Shown in pieces: positions 47,296 through 56,447 of a DNA stretch of 64,000 nt; the stretch's first letter is position 1; every line of letters starts with the position of its first letter. The position numbers and the translations under genes are program-made. The stretch comes from Thiobacillus sp. UBA3361 (lineage in GTDB: Bacteria > Pseudomonadota > Gammaproteobacteria > Burkholderiales > Thiobacillaceae): the NCBI GenBank assembly GCA_002360535.1, contig DEQR01000003.1, positions 11,970 to 75,969 on the forward strand. Reading direction: 5' to 3'. The notes beneath the pieces were generated by a model. That model was given only the letters and a program-made list of their open reading frames with translations. It searched no databases and was not told where the DNA came from.

Positions 47296-48716
47296 TCGTG
47301 CACCGGTGCCCCGGAGCGCTGATTTTCCAGATAGTCAGCCACCAGCCGCCGGACATCCCCGTCCACCCGCTCCAGGCGGTCGAGCTGCCAGTCCGCCCCC
47401 GTGCGCCCCGACGCGGCACGTGCCTCGATGACACCGAGGGCGCGCCGGATTTCCGACTCGGAAACCCCCAGGCGCTCCAATCCTGAGCGTGAGATGGGCA
47501 GCAACTCCTCCAGCAGCAGGGCGCGCACCGGCCGTTCGCGTCCCGCCGGCCATTGCAGGGTGGCTGCCAGACCGTGGCGGGCCGCCGCGTAGAAATTATC
47601 CCGCGCCACAGCAAACGGCAGCATACCCGGCAGGTCCGCGCCGGAGTGCGCGAGCGCATGGGCAAGGCCCAGGCAAAAGGCCATGTTGCTCATCATATCG
47701 ATTAGAGTCGGCCCACTGGGCAACACCCGCTGCTCGATGCGCACATGCGGTCTGCCCGTGGCATCGAAGCCCACCAGGGGACGCACCCAGCGCCAGATGG
47801 AGCCGTTGTGCAGACGCAGGTGGGCGAAGGTCTGCGGGGCGGCATCCTGGGACATGGGCAGCAGAACGGGATACAGCCGTTCGTTCTGGGCAAACAGCTC
47901 GACGATGCTGTCGCCCACGTAGCCCTGTCCGAAGCCGACCCGGCGCACCGAGTCCTCCCCCAGGCCGGCATAGCCCCCCAGTTCCACGGACTGCTCGAAC
48001 AGCGGGATGCGCGTCTCCTGCCACAACCGGCGGCCGAACAGCAGCGGCGAGTTGACGCTGACGGCCAGCAATGGCGCGCTGATGGCCAGCATGGCGTTGA
48101 AATAGCGTCCGCTGACCGGCTCAGGCACTTGCAAATGGATCTGGAAGGAGGTGGTGGCCGCTTCCAGCATGACATCGGGGCACTCCGCCCGCAGACTGTC
48201 GCGGCCGTCGATGTGGATACTCACCGGCCGGCCCTGGCGTGCCTTCAGCACCTGCTCGTTGAGGGCTACGTAGCGGTTAGAATCGGTCATGTTGCCCAGG
48301 GTCATGTCCCCCTCCCCCACGGTGGGCAGGATGCCGATCATGGCCAGCATGGTGTCCATGCCGTGGGCCACCGCCTGGGCACGTGCCCAGGTGTCGGCCA
48401 ATTCCTCTTCCAGGTCGCGCAGGGCGCCGGCTTGCAGAGGCACGGGCGCACCATTCAGCTCCACGTTGAACAGGGACAGTTCGGGCACCACCAGGGGATC
48501 GGCCAGGGCTGCCAGGAAGGGTTTGTTGGCAGGCTTGGGGTCACCGGCATGGTCCAGCAGCCAGGCCTCCAGTTCGAAGCCGGCGATCAAGCGCGGGTCG
48601 TCAATGCCTCCCGCCGCGGCGAGCCGGATCAAGGCATCGGTTTCCGTCGCCAGTCGCGTCCGGAAAAGTGCGAAATCCCCATCGCTGAAATGTGTCTTGG
48701 CAATTTCCTGACCCAC
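47286..48716 (-). CDS. GCS2-type glutamate-cysteine ligase-like protein
   Basis: A 476-aa carboxylate-amine ligase of the glutamate-cysteine ligase 2 (GCS2) superfamily, related to glutamine synthetase-fold amidoligases. Recognisable stretches are GFELEAWLLD (metal/substrate Glu), SLFNVELNGAP, FQIHLQVP and VRIEQRVLPSGPT. The start is a GTG at 48716 with AAGGAG 6 nt before it. True glutathione synthesis cannot be ruled out, but the tight coupling to an M14-like hydrolase suggests another gamma-glutamyl or amide product (inference; aligned with published surveys of amidoligases that link this family to M14 peptidases, from memory). It is separated from merR by about 130 bp. Confidence 0.78.
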   Translation of the reverse strand: MGQEIAKTHFSDGDFALFRTRLATETDALIRLAAAGGIDDPRLIAGFELEAWLLDHAGDPKPANKPFLAALADPLVVPELSLFNVELNGAPVPLQAGALRDLEEELADTWARAQAVAHGMDTMLAMIGILPTVGEGDMTLGNMTDSNRYVALNEQVLKARQGRPVSIHIDGRDSLRAECPDVMLEAATTSFQIHLQVPEPVSGRYFNAMLAISAPLLAVSVNSPLLFGRRLWQETRIPLFEQSVELGGYAGLGEDSVRRVGFGQGYVGDSIVELFAQNERLYPVLLPMSQDAAPQTFAHLRLHNGSIWRWVRPLVGFDATGRPHVRIEQRVLPSGPTLIDMMSNMAFCLGLAHALAHSGADLPGMLPFAVARDNFYAAARHGLAATLQWPAGRERPVRALLLEELLPISRSGLERLGVSESEIRRALGVIEARAASGRTGADWQLDRLERVDGDVRRLVADYLENQRSGAPVHEWT

Positions 48717-48845
48717 ATGCCACTCCTTGCCCCGGTGCTGTGCGAGCCGAGCATCGGATCGGCCTCGGCCCGGAAGGACACCTGGCCGTCCCCGCGGCGG
48801 TCAAACCGCTCTTGGAATGGGCCTGCGAACGGCTGGGGGTGCGGC

Positions 48846-49223
48846 TCAGTCCTGGAGCAGCTTCAGGATGTCGCCGATTTCCCGTTTCACGGCGGCCAGA
48901 TCCAACTCATCGGCATGCACCGCGCCTTCAGCATGCTCGACGGAAGCACCGCCCTCACTGGCCAGCCGGTTGCGCGCCCCACTGATGGTGAAGCCCTGTT
49001 CGTAAAGCAATTCACGGATGCGCCGCACCAGCATGACCTCGTGATGCTGGTAATAACGCCGGTTGCCTCTGCGTTTGACGGGTTTGAGCTGGCTGAATTC
49101 CTGTTCCCAATAGCGCAGCACGTGCGGCTTCACGCCGCACAACTCGCTGACCTCGCCGATGGTGAAATAACGCTTGGCGGGGATCGGCGGCAGTTCGCTA
49201 CTCGGAATGTGTTCCTGCGACAT
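48846..49223 (-). CDS. MerR-family transcriptional regulator
   Basis: 125-aa regulator with an N-terminal winged helix (residues 16-90: RYFTIGEVSELCGVKPHVLRYWEQEF...VRRIRELLYEQGFTI) and a short helical C-terminus without cysteines or a large effector domain. This type is found right after ihfA in many beta- and gamma-proteobacteria, but its ligand and targets are unknown. The first codons overlap the end of ihfA by 26 bp, so the two are co-translated in the thrS-to-ihfA operon. Confidence 0.88.
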   Translation of the reverse strand: MSQEHIPSSELPPIPAKRYFTIGEVSELCGVKPHVLRYWEQEFSQLKPVKRRGNRRYYQHHEVMLVRRIRELLYEQGFTISGARNRLASEGGASVEHAEGAVHADELDLAAVKREIGDILKLLQD

Positions 49224-49509
49224 CGTGGTGGTCCTCCACCATGGCCTTGAGCTTGTGGCTGGCGTGGAAAGTAACCACGCGCCGGGCCGTGATGGGCATC
49301 TCTTCGCCCGTCTTGGGGTTGCGACCGGGACGCTGGGGTTTGTCGCGCAGTTGGAAATTGCCGAAGCCGGACAGCTTGACGCTGTCGCCCTTTTCCAGCG
49401 CGGTTCTCACCTCGTCGAAAAAGGCCTCCACCATTTCCTTGGCCTCGCGTTTGTTGAGGCCCACCTTGTCGAAGAGCAGATTGGCGAGTTCCGCCTTGGT
49501 CAGGGTCAT
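49198..49509 (-). CDS. ihfA: Integration host factor subunit alpha
   Basis: A 103-aa DNA-bending protein of the IHF/HU family. Sequence MTLTKAELANLLFDKVGLNKREAKEMVEAFFDEVR and the arm NPKTGEEMPITARRVVTFHAS are typical of IhfA. With IhfB (not in the window) it forms a heterodimer that kinks DNA at specific sites in replication, recombination and transcription. It starts 17 bp downstream of pheT and overlaps merR. Confidence 0.95.
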   Translation of the reverse strand: MTLTKAELANLLFDKVGLNKREAKEMVEAFFDEVRTALEKGDSVKLSGFGNFQLRDKPQRPGRNPKTGEEMPITARRVVTFHASHKLKAMVEDHHDVAGTHSE

Positions 49510-49526
49510 GCTGAGGGTCGCTCCGT

Positions 49527-51881
49527 TCAGGTACGCAGTCTGGCGGCGAAATGCTCGCTCAACAGCGCAAGCACACTCGTAACCGCGGCCTCGATTTCCG
49601 TTTCTGTAAGTGTTTTCTCAGTATGTTGTAACAACATGCTGAAAGCAAGGCTTTTTTTGCCGGGCTCCAACTCCTGCCCGCGATATACGTCGAAGAGCCG
49701 GAAATCAGTCACCAGGTCCGGCAGATTGGCGCTGATCCGCTCCTGAATCTCACCCACCCGCACGGCTTCATCCACCAGGACTGCCAAGTCGCGGCGGACA
49801 GCGGGCAAACGGGAAATGGATTTGAACCTGGGCAGGTTGCGACCGCCGACCGCCCGCCAATCGATTTCGAACAGGATCGGTGCGCGCCCCAGATCGTATT
49901 CGCGCACCAGGGTCGGATGAAGCGCGCCCAACCAGCCCACCGGCTGACCGTCCAGCGACAACCGGGCACACTGTCCCGGATGCAGGGCCGGATGCGTTTC
50001 GGCGGTGAAGCCGGGCTTGCGCGGCGACAGCAGGGCCTCGACGTCGCCTTTCAGATCGAAGAAATCGGCCGGGCGGGTCTTTTCCCCCCATTGCTCGGCG
50101 AGAGTCGGGCCGTAAGCCAACCCAGCCAGCCGCATGGGCTGGCTGTCCATGTCCATGCCTGTGAAGCAACGCCCCACCTCGAAGATGCGCAGCCGCTCCT
50201 GTCCATGGTTCAGGTTGTGGCGCAGGGTTTGTACCAGCCCGGGCAACAGGCTGCCGCGCATGACAGCCATCTGGCTGGCGATGGGATTGAGCAGGGCAAT
50301 CTGTTCACCACCAACCAGGTCTTCCTGCATGGACTCCGAGATGAAGCTGTACGTTATGACTTCCTGATATCCCATTGAAGTCATGGTGTTTTTGACTTCA
50401 GACACCGAACGGATGCTTTCCCCGGCCGGACGCATGTAGGCGGCGGCGCGCGGCGCCGCGGCAGGGATGGCGTCGTAGCCGTGCAGGCGCGCAACCTCTT
50501 CGATCAGATCCACTTCGTGGCGCAGGTCGAAGCGGTGGCTGGGAGCGGAAACCCGCCAGGTTTCGCCTTCCGTCTCGATCGCCAGTCCGAGACGCGCCAG
50601 CAAAGCCCGCATCGTCTCGTCGCCAAGATCGATGCCCAGCAGCCGGCGTGCGCGCGCCGGGCGGAAAACGATGACGGCGGGTGGTATCGGCTTTCCGACC
50701 GTTTCCCGACTCGGGCCTGCCTTGCCGCCGCAGATGTCGAGGATCAAACGGCTGGCGCGTTCCATGGCCCGGGCCGGCAATTCCGGATCGACGCCGCGCT
50801 CGAAGCGGTGCGAGGAGTCGCTGCCCAGGCCGAAAGCGCGCGCGCGGCCGGCGATGGCAGCCGGGGAGAAGTGGGCGGCTTCCAGAAAGATGTCGAGGGT
50901 GGACTCGGTGACCGACGAGGCCACTCCGCCCATGATGCCGGCCAGGGCCAGGGGGCCGCCGTCGTCGGCGATGACCAGGCTTTGCGCGTCGAGTTCGATG
51001 CTCTGCTCGTTGAGCAGGGCCAGTGTTTCTCCGGCCCGCGCCATACGTGCCTGGACGCTGCCACAAAGCTTGGCCAGGTCGAAGGCGTGCATCGGCTGGC
51101 CCAGTTCCAGCAGGACGTAGTTGGTCACGTCCACCACCGGGTGGATGGGCCGCATACCCGAGCGCTCCAGCCGCCGAACCATCCAGTCGGGGGTGTGGGC
51201 CTTGGGGTCGATGCCCCGGATGACACGGCCGTGATAGCGCGGGCAGGCCTCGGGGGCAGTGATCGCCACAGGGAAACTGTCATCGATGTCCGCCGCGACC
51301 GGATCGCACGGCACCGCCTGCCTCAGCGTGCCGGTGATCGCCGCCACCTCGCGGGCGATCCCCTGCACGGAGAGGCAATCACCCCGGTTGGGGGTCAGTT
51401 TGAGGGTGATGAGTTGGTCATCCAGGCCCAGGTAATCGCGCAGGCTGTCACCGACCGGCGCATCGGCAGGCAACTCCATGATGCCCTCGGCCGCTTCCGC
51501 GATGCCCAGTTCCTTGGCCGAGCAGAGCATCCCGGAGGATTCCACGCCCCGCACCTTGGCCTGCTTGATGCGGAAATCGCCGGGCAGCACCGCACCCACC
51601 TGCGCGCAGGCGGTCTTCAGGCCGGCACGGGCGTTGGGCGCGCCGCAAACGATGCGCAAGGGCTCGCCCTCCCCGACCCTGACCGTGCAGACCTGCAAGC
51701 GATCGGCGTCGGGATGCCGTTCGGCAGTGAGGATTTCCGCCACCACCACCGCGTCAAAGGGCGGCGCGGCGGGCTCCATGGCCTCCACCTCCAGGCCGGC
51801 CATGGTCAGCAGATGACCCAGTTGCCGGGTGTCGAGATCGGGATTGACCAGGCTGCGCAGCCAGGCTTCGGAGAATTGCAT
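49527..51881 (-). CDS. pheT: Phenylalanyl-tRNA synthetase subunit beta
   Basis: 784-aa beta chain of the alpha2-beta2 PheRS. The N-terminal tRNA-binding (EMAP/OB) domain covers about 40-150 (VVAEILTAERHPDADRLQVC and CGAPNARAGLKTACAQVGA), the B3/B4 editing domain about 210-385, the B5 domain about 400-470 and the catalytic-like core to 690; the FDX-ACB anticodon-binding domain is the C-terminal 93 residues (ISRLPAVRRDLAVLVDEAV). It starts 9 bp after pheS and ends 17 bp before ihfA, the order known from E. coli. Confidence 0.96.
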   Translation of the reverse strand: MQFSEAWLRSLVNPDLDTRQLGHLLTMAGLEVEAMEPAAPPFDAVVVAEILTAERHPDADRLQVCTVRVGEGEPLRIVCGAPNARAGLKTACAQVGAVLPGDFRIKQAKVRGVESSGMLCSAKELGIAEAAEGIMELPADAPVGDSLRDYLGLDDQLITLKLTPNRGDCLSVQGIAREVAAITGTLRQAVPCDPVAADIDDSFPVAITAPEACPRYHGRVIRGIDPKAHTPDWMVRRLERSGMRPIHPVVDVTNYVLLELGQPMHAFDLAKLCGSVQARMARAGETLALLNEQSIELDAQSLVIADDGGPLALAGIMGGVASSVTESTLDIFLEAAHFSPAAIAGRARAFGLGSDSSHRFERGVDPELPARAMERASRLILDICGGKAGPSRETVGKPIPPAVIVFRPARARRLLGIDLGDETMRALLARLGLAIETEGETWRVSAPSHRFDLRHEVDLIEEVARLHGYDAIPAAAPRAAAYMRPAGESIRSVSEVKNTMTSMGYQEVITYSFISESMQEDLVGGEQIALLNPIASQMAVMRGSLLPGLVQTLRHNLNHGQERLRIFEVGRCFTGMDMDSQPMRLAGLAYGPTLAEQWGEKTRPADFFDLKGDVEALLSPRKPGFTAETHPALHPGQCARLSLDGQPVGWLGALHPTLVREYDLGRAPILFEIDWRAVGGRNLPRFKSISRLPAVRRDLAVLVDEAVRVGEIQERISANLPDLVTDFRLFDVYRGQELEPGKKSLAFSMLLQHTEKTLTETEIEAAVTSVLALLSEHFAARLRT

Positions 51882-51890
51882 GGCGGGTCC

Positions 51891-52910
<1,020 letters not shown>

Positions 52911-52939
52911 GGCGGATGTCCGGGTTGCTGCTCGAAATG

Positions 52940-52965
52940 AAAAGGGGAGGCTCGCGGCCTCCCCT
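52940..52965 (-). terminator. Terminator/attenuator hairpin between rplT and pheS
   Basis: Minus-strand stem AGGGGAGGC/GCCTCCCCT with a 5-nt loop then TTTTC, 19 nt after the rplT stop. A phenylalanine leader peptide like E. coli pheM does not fit in the 18 nt before it, so this is most likely a partial terminator that lowers pheST relative to the ribosomal genes. Confidence 0.75.
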
Positions 52966-52983
52966 GTCGTACTTGGCGGCGAG

Positions 52984-53343
52984 TCAAGCCTCCAGGCTGG
53001 CCTTGGCCTGCTCGGCGACCTTGGCGAAGGCGGCCTGATCGAACACGGCCATGTCGGCCAGGACCTTGCGGTCGATGTCGATGGCGGCCTTCTTCATACC
53101 GTTCATGAATTGGCTGTAGGTCATGCCCAGTTCGCGCACGGCGGCATTGATACGGGCGATCCACAGCTGGCGGAACTGGCGCTTGCGCTGCCGGCGGTCG
53201 CGGTAGGCATACTGCCCCGCCTTCATGACCGCTTCGTTGGCGACGCGGAAGACGTTGTTACGCCGGCCACGGAAACCCGAGGCGGCGTCGATGACCTTCT
53301 TGTGGCTGGCGCGGGCGGTGACGCCACGTTTGACGCGAGGCAT
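52984..53343 (-). CDS. rplT: 50S ribosomal protein L20
   Basis: 119-aa L20, essential early-assembly protein of the large subunit (MPRVKRGVTARASHKKVIDAASGFRGRRNNVFR with the long basic N-terminal extension, ATG at 53343). In relatives it also represses rpmI-rplT translation. A longer open frame upstream of the ATG runs antisense-free through rpmI but is not protein-like. It is 11 bp downstream of rpmI. Confidence 0.97.
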   Translation of the reverse strand: MPRVKRGVTARASHKKVIDAASGFRGRRNNVFRVANEAVMKAGQYAYRDRRQRKRQFRQLWIARINAAVRELGMTYSQFMNGMKKAAIDIDRKVLADMAVFDQAAFAKVAEQAKASLEA

Positions 53344-53354
53344 GGTCTCTCTCC

Positions 53355-53552
53355 TTACGCGTAGGGCAGCATGGCGCGCACGTGGCCCATGTTGCTTTCG
53401 TGGACGGTTTCCATGCCGCGCAGGTTGCGTTTGCGCTTGGTGGACTTCTTGGTCAGGATGTGGCGCAGGAAGGCGTGGCTGCGCTTGACGCTGCCGCTGC
53501 CGCGCACCCGCAGGCGCTTCTTGGCGCCGCTCTTGGTCTTCATCTTGGGCAT
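53355..53552 (-). CDS. rpmI: 50S ribosomal protein L35
   Basis: 65-aa very basic L35 starting MPKMKTKSGAKKR at the ATG at 53552; three codons and an ATG further upstream are possible but not homologous. It lies between infC and rplT, 146 bp after the infC stop, the usual infC-rpmI-rplT order. Confidence 0.96.
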   Translation of the reverse strand: MPKMKTKSGAKKRLRVRGSGSVKRSHAFLRHILTKKSTKRKRNLRGMETVHESNMGHVRAMLPYA

Positions 53553-53698
53553 TGTTTGCTCCATTCATTCGATGCCGTGAGGTGGTTCCCAACGGGAACG
53601 CTTCACCAACCTGTCGGCACTTATGGGTAAAACCCGGGTGCTGCTCGGTACTGCCTTGGCGCGGTTCGGAGGACCACGCCCGCCTCATGAAACTCGGC

Positions 53699-54220
53699 CT
53701 ATTTCTTCTTCTTCGGCGCCAGCATCATCACCATCTGCCGGCCTTCCAGCTTGGGGAACTGCTCGACCACGCCAAGCTCCATCAAATCGCCCTCGACACG
53801 CTTGAGCTGGGCCATACCCAGTTCCTGGTGGGCCATCTCCCGGCCCCGGAAGCGCAGGGTCACCTTCACCTTGTCGCCCTCCTCCAGAAAGCGCGTCATG
53901 TTGCGCAGCTTGATCTGGTAGTCGTTTTCATCGGTGCCAGGCCGGAACTTGATTTCCTTGACCTGGATCTGCTTCTGCTTGAGCCTGGCCTCGTGCTGCT
54001 TCTTCTGCTCATGGTACTTGTACTTGCCATAGTCCATGACCTTGCAGACCGGGGGGCTGGCCTGGGGAGCGATCTCCACCAAATCCAGCTCGGCGTCTTC
54101 CGCCTTGGCCAGCGCTTCGCGCAAACTAACGATGCCCAATTGCTCACCGTCTTCCCCAACCAACCGAATCTGCGGCGCGTCGATCTCGCCGTTGATTCTT
54201 ATCTCCTTGTCCAGTGCTAT
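53699..54220 (-). CDS. infC: Translation initiation factor IF-3, start codon AUA
   Basis: IF3, 173 aa. The conserved N-terminus begins ALDKEIRINGEIDAPQIRLVGEDGEQLG, which extends 19 codons past the first AUG/GUG/UUG of the frame (GTT-GG region at 54163). The only start that fits is ATA (AUA) at 54220, with a Shine-Dalgarno GAGGGG seven nt before it. IF3 genes classically use rare AUU/AUC/AUA starts because IF3 discriminates against them, giving autoregulation. The N-domain, basic linker and C-domain (FRPGTDENDYQIKLRNMTRFLEEGDKVKVTLRFRGRE) are complete. It lies 80 bp after thrS and is followed by rpmI. Confidence 0.95.
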   Translation of the reverse strand: MALDKEIRINGEIDAPQIRLVGEDGEQLGIVSLREALAKAEDAELDLVEIAPQASPPVCKVMDYGKYKYHEQKKQHEARLKQKQIQVKEIKFRPGTDENDYQIKLRNMTRFLEEGDKVKVTLRFRGREMAHQELGMAQLKRVEGDLMELGVVEQFPKLEGRQMVMMLAPKKKK

Positions 54221-54299
54221 GTCGAAACCCCTCTTTCCATGAAGCCGGTGTCCGGCCCCAAAACATAGAGGAGCGGGCTAATCCAGCCGGCTCCTCCGC

Positions 54300-56192
54300 T
54301 CAACCCTCACGCAGCCGCACGAGGAAGGTATCCAGGCTCATTTGCCCCAGATCCTCGCCACCGCGCGCGCGCACTGCGATCTTGCCTTCAGTGCGTTCCT
54401 TCTCGCCGATGACGACCTGATAGGGCACGCGCTGCATGGAGTGTTCACGTATTTTATAGGTAATCTTCTCGTTCCTCAAGTCCGAAACGGCTCGGAAGCC
54501 TTGTTTTGTAAGGCCTTCCGTTACCTGCCGGGCATATTCCGCCTGGGCGTCGGTAATGCTCATCACCACCACCTGCACCGGCGCCAGCCAAATCGGGAAG
54601 TTGCCGGCGTGGTGTTCGATGAGGATGCCGATGAAACGCTCCATGGAGCCCAGGATGGCCCGGTGCAGCATCACCGGCGGCTTGCGGCTGTTGTCCTCGG
54701 CCACGAATTCGGCCCCCAGGCGCACGGGCAGGTTGAAATCCAGTTGGATGGTGCCGCACTGCCACAGCCGGCCCAGGGAGTCCTTCAGGGTGAACTCGAT
54801 CTTGGGGCCGTAGAAGGCCCCTTCGCCCGGTTGCAGATCATAAGACAGGTGGTTCTGCTCCAGGGCCGCGGCCAGGGCGGCTTCGGCCTTGTCCCAGCTC
54901 TCGTCGGAACCGACCCGCTTGTCCGGCCGGGTGGACAGCTTCACAAGGACGTCGTGGAAACCGAAGTCGGCATAGACCGATTGCAGCATCTGGATGAAGT
55001 CCGACACCTCGGACTGGATCTGCTCCTCGGCGCAGAAGATGTGGGCATCGTCCTGCACGAAGGCGCGTACCCGCATCAGGCCGTGCAGCGCCCCGGAGGG
55101 CTCGTTGCGGTGGCAGGCGCCGAACTCGGCGATGCGCAGCGGCAGGTCGCGGTAGGAACGCAGGCTGTGGTTGAAGATCTGCACATGGCCCGGGCAGTTC
55201 ATGGGCTTCACCGCGTAGTCCCGGTTCTCGGAGGCGGTGGTGAACATGTTTTCACGGTAGTTGTCCCAGTGGCCGGACTTTTCCCACAGGCTGCGGTCCA
55301 TCACCGCCGGCGTCTTCACTTCCTGATAGCCGTATGCCCGGAATTTGGCGCGCATGTACTGTTCCACCTCCTGCCAGATCACCCAGCCGTGGGGGTGCCA
55401 GAACACCATGCCGGGCGACTCCTCCTGCAGGTGGAACAGGTCCAGCTGCTTGCCCAGCCGACGGTGGTCGCGCTTTTCCGCTTCCTCCAGGCGGTGCAGG
55501 TATTCCTCCAAATCTTCCTTGCGCGCCCAGGCGGTACCGTAGATGCGTTGCAACATCTCGTTGCGCGAGTCGCCGCGCCAGTAGGCGCCGGCCACCTTCA
55601 TCAACTTGAATGCCTTCAGCTTGCCGGTGGAAGGCACATGCGGCCCGCGGCACAGGTCGATGAAGTCGCCTTCACGATACAGGGAGACATCCTGGTCGGC
55701 GGGGATGGAAGCGATGATCTCCGCCTTGTAGTGCTCGCCGATGGACTTGAAGTAGTCCACCGCCGCGTCCCGGTTCCACACCTCGCGGCTGACCGGAAAA
55801 TCCTTCTTGGCCAGTTCCGCCATGCGCTTCTCGATGGCCGCCAGGTCCTCGGGGGTGAAGGGGCGTTTGTAGGAAAAGTCGTAGTAGAAGCCGTCCTCGA
55901 TCACCGGACCGATGGTCACCTGGGCATCCGGGAACAGTTCTTTCACCGCATAGGCCAGCAGGTGGGCGGTGGAGTGGCGGATCAGGTCCAGGCCGTCGGC
56001 GTCCTTGTCGGTGACGATGGCCAGATGCGCATCCCCCTCCATGACGTGGGAGGTATCCACCAGCTTGCCGTCCACCTTGCCGGCCAGGGCTGCGCGGGCC
56101 AGACCGGCACCGATGCCGGCGGCCACCTGGGCGACGCTGACCGGCTGCTCGAAGGATCGGACCGAACCGTCGGGAAGGGTGATCTGAGGCAT
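54300..56192 (-). CDS. thrS: Threonyl-tRNA synthetase
   Basis: 630-aa class II synthetase. N-terminal TGS domain (1-62), the editing domain (HSTAHLLAYAVKELFPDAQVTIGPVIEDGFYYDF), catalytic core (about 235-535) with zinc-ligand Cys in MNCPGH, motif 2 FGACHRNEPSGALHG and motif 3 GSMERFIGILIEHHAG, and anticodon-binding domain (about 535-630). It charges tRNA-Thr and edits Ser-tRNA-Thr. The ATG at 56192 is only 34 nt after a strong Rho-independent terminator, so transcription must come through it; a threonine-containing leader ORF upstream suggests attenuation (see findings). Confidence 0.97.
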   Translation of the reverse strand: MPQITLPDGSVRSFEQPVSVAQVAAGIGAGLARAALAGKVDGKLVDTSHVMEGDAHLAIVTDKDADGLDLIRHSTAHLLAYAVKELFPDAQVTIGPVIEDGFYYDFSYKRPFTPEDLAAIEKRMAELAKKDFPVSREVWNRDAAVDYFKSIGEHYKAEIIASIPADQDVSLYREGDFIDLCRGPHVPSTGKLKAFKLMKVAGAYWRGDSRNEMLQRIYGTAWARKEDLEEYLHRLEEAEKRDHRRLGKQLDLFHLQEESPGMVFWHPHGWVIWQEVEQYMRAKFRAYGYQEVKTPAVMDRSLWEKSGHWDNYRENMFTTASENRDYAVKPMNCPGHVQIFNHSLRSYRDLPLRIAEFGACHRNEPSGALHGLMRVRAFVQDDAHIFCAEEQIQSEVSDFIQMLQSVYADFGFHDVLVKLSTRPDKRVGSDESWDKAEAALAAALEQNHLSYDLQPGEGAFYGPKIEFTLKDSLGRLWQCGTIQLDFNLPVRLGAEFVAEDNSRKPPVMLHRAILGSMERFIGILIEHHAGNFPIWLAPVQVVVMSITDAQAEYARQVTEGLTKQGFRAVSDLRNEKITYKIREHSMQRVPYQVVIGEKERTEGKIAVRARGGEDLGQMSLDTFLVRLREG

Positions 56193-56225
56193 GAAGCGCT
56201 CCGCTATCGATCTACAGGTTCAAGC

Positions 56226-56253
56226 AAAAAAAAAGTGCGGTCGGGCCGCACTT
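56226..56253 (-). terminator. Terminator (possible attenuator) just upstream of thrS
   Basis: Minus-strand stem AAGTGCGG/CCGCACTT, 5-nt loop, then nine T, ending 34 nt before the thrS ATG. It may end the tRNA-Val(GAC) transcript or act as the attenuator of thrS; there is no room for a promoter after it. Confidence 0.9.
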
Positions 56254-56282
56254 TCTCTCTCAGGACTGCATCAGACGAGAAC

Positions 56283-56330
56283 TCAACCCGCTCCAGGAAC
56301 CCGAAGTGTGCCGCCAGTTCGTATCGTCAT
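56283..56330 (-). promoter_or_regulatory. Candidate thrS leader-peptide ORF
   Basis: A 15-codon frame encoding MTIRTGGTLRVPGAG, with three threonine codons (ACG, ACT, ACA), placed 30 nt before the terminator upstream of thrS. The position and composition fit a leader peptide for threonine attenuation. The Shine-Dalgarno is weak (AGAAG), and pairing that would form an antiterminator is only partial. Confidence 0.4.
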
Positions 56331-56355
56331 CTTCTACGCAATCCTTTAAGGGTGT

Positions 56356-56432
56356 TGGTAGGCGCGATTGGACTCGAACCAACGACCCCCACCATGTCAA
56401 GGTGGTGCTCTAACCAGCTGAGCTACGCGCCT
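56356..56432 (-). tRNA. tRNA-Val (anticodon GAC)
   Basis: 77-nt cloverleaf on the minus strand with acceptor AGGCGCG/CGCGCCT, D-arm GCTCAGCTGGTTAGAGC, anticodon stem CCACC/GGTGG with loop TTGACAT, T-arm TTCGAGTCC and encoded CCA. Anticodon GAC reads GUC/GUU. Together with the CAC gene there are two valine isoacceptors in the window. Confidence 0.95.
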
Positions 56433-56447
56433 AAAGAGGGGCTGATT

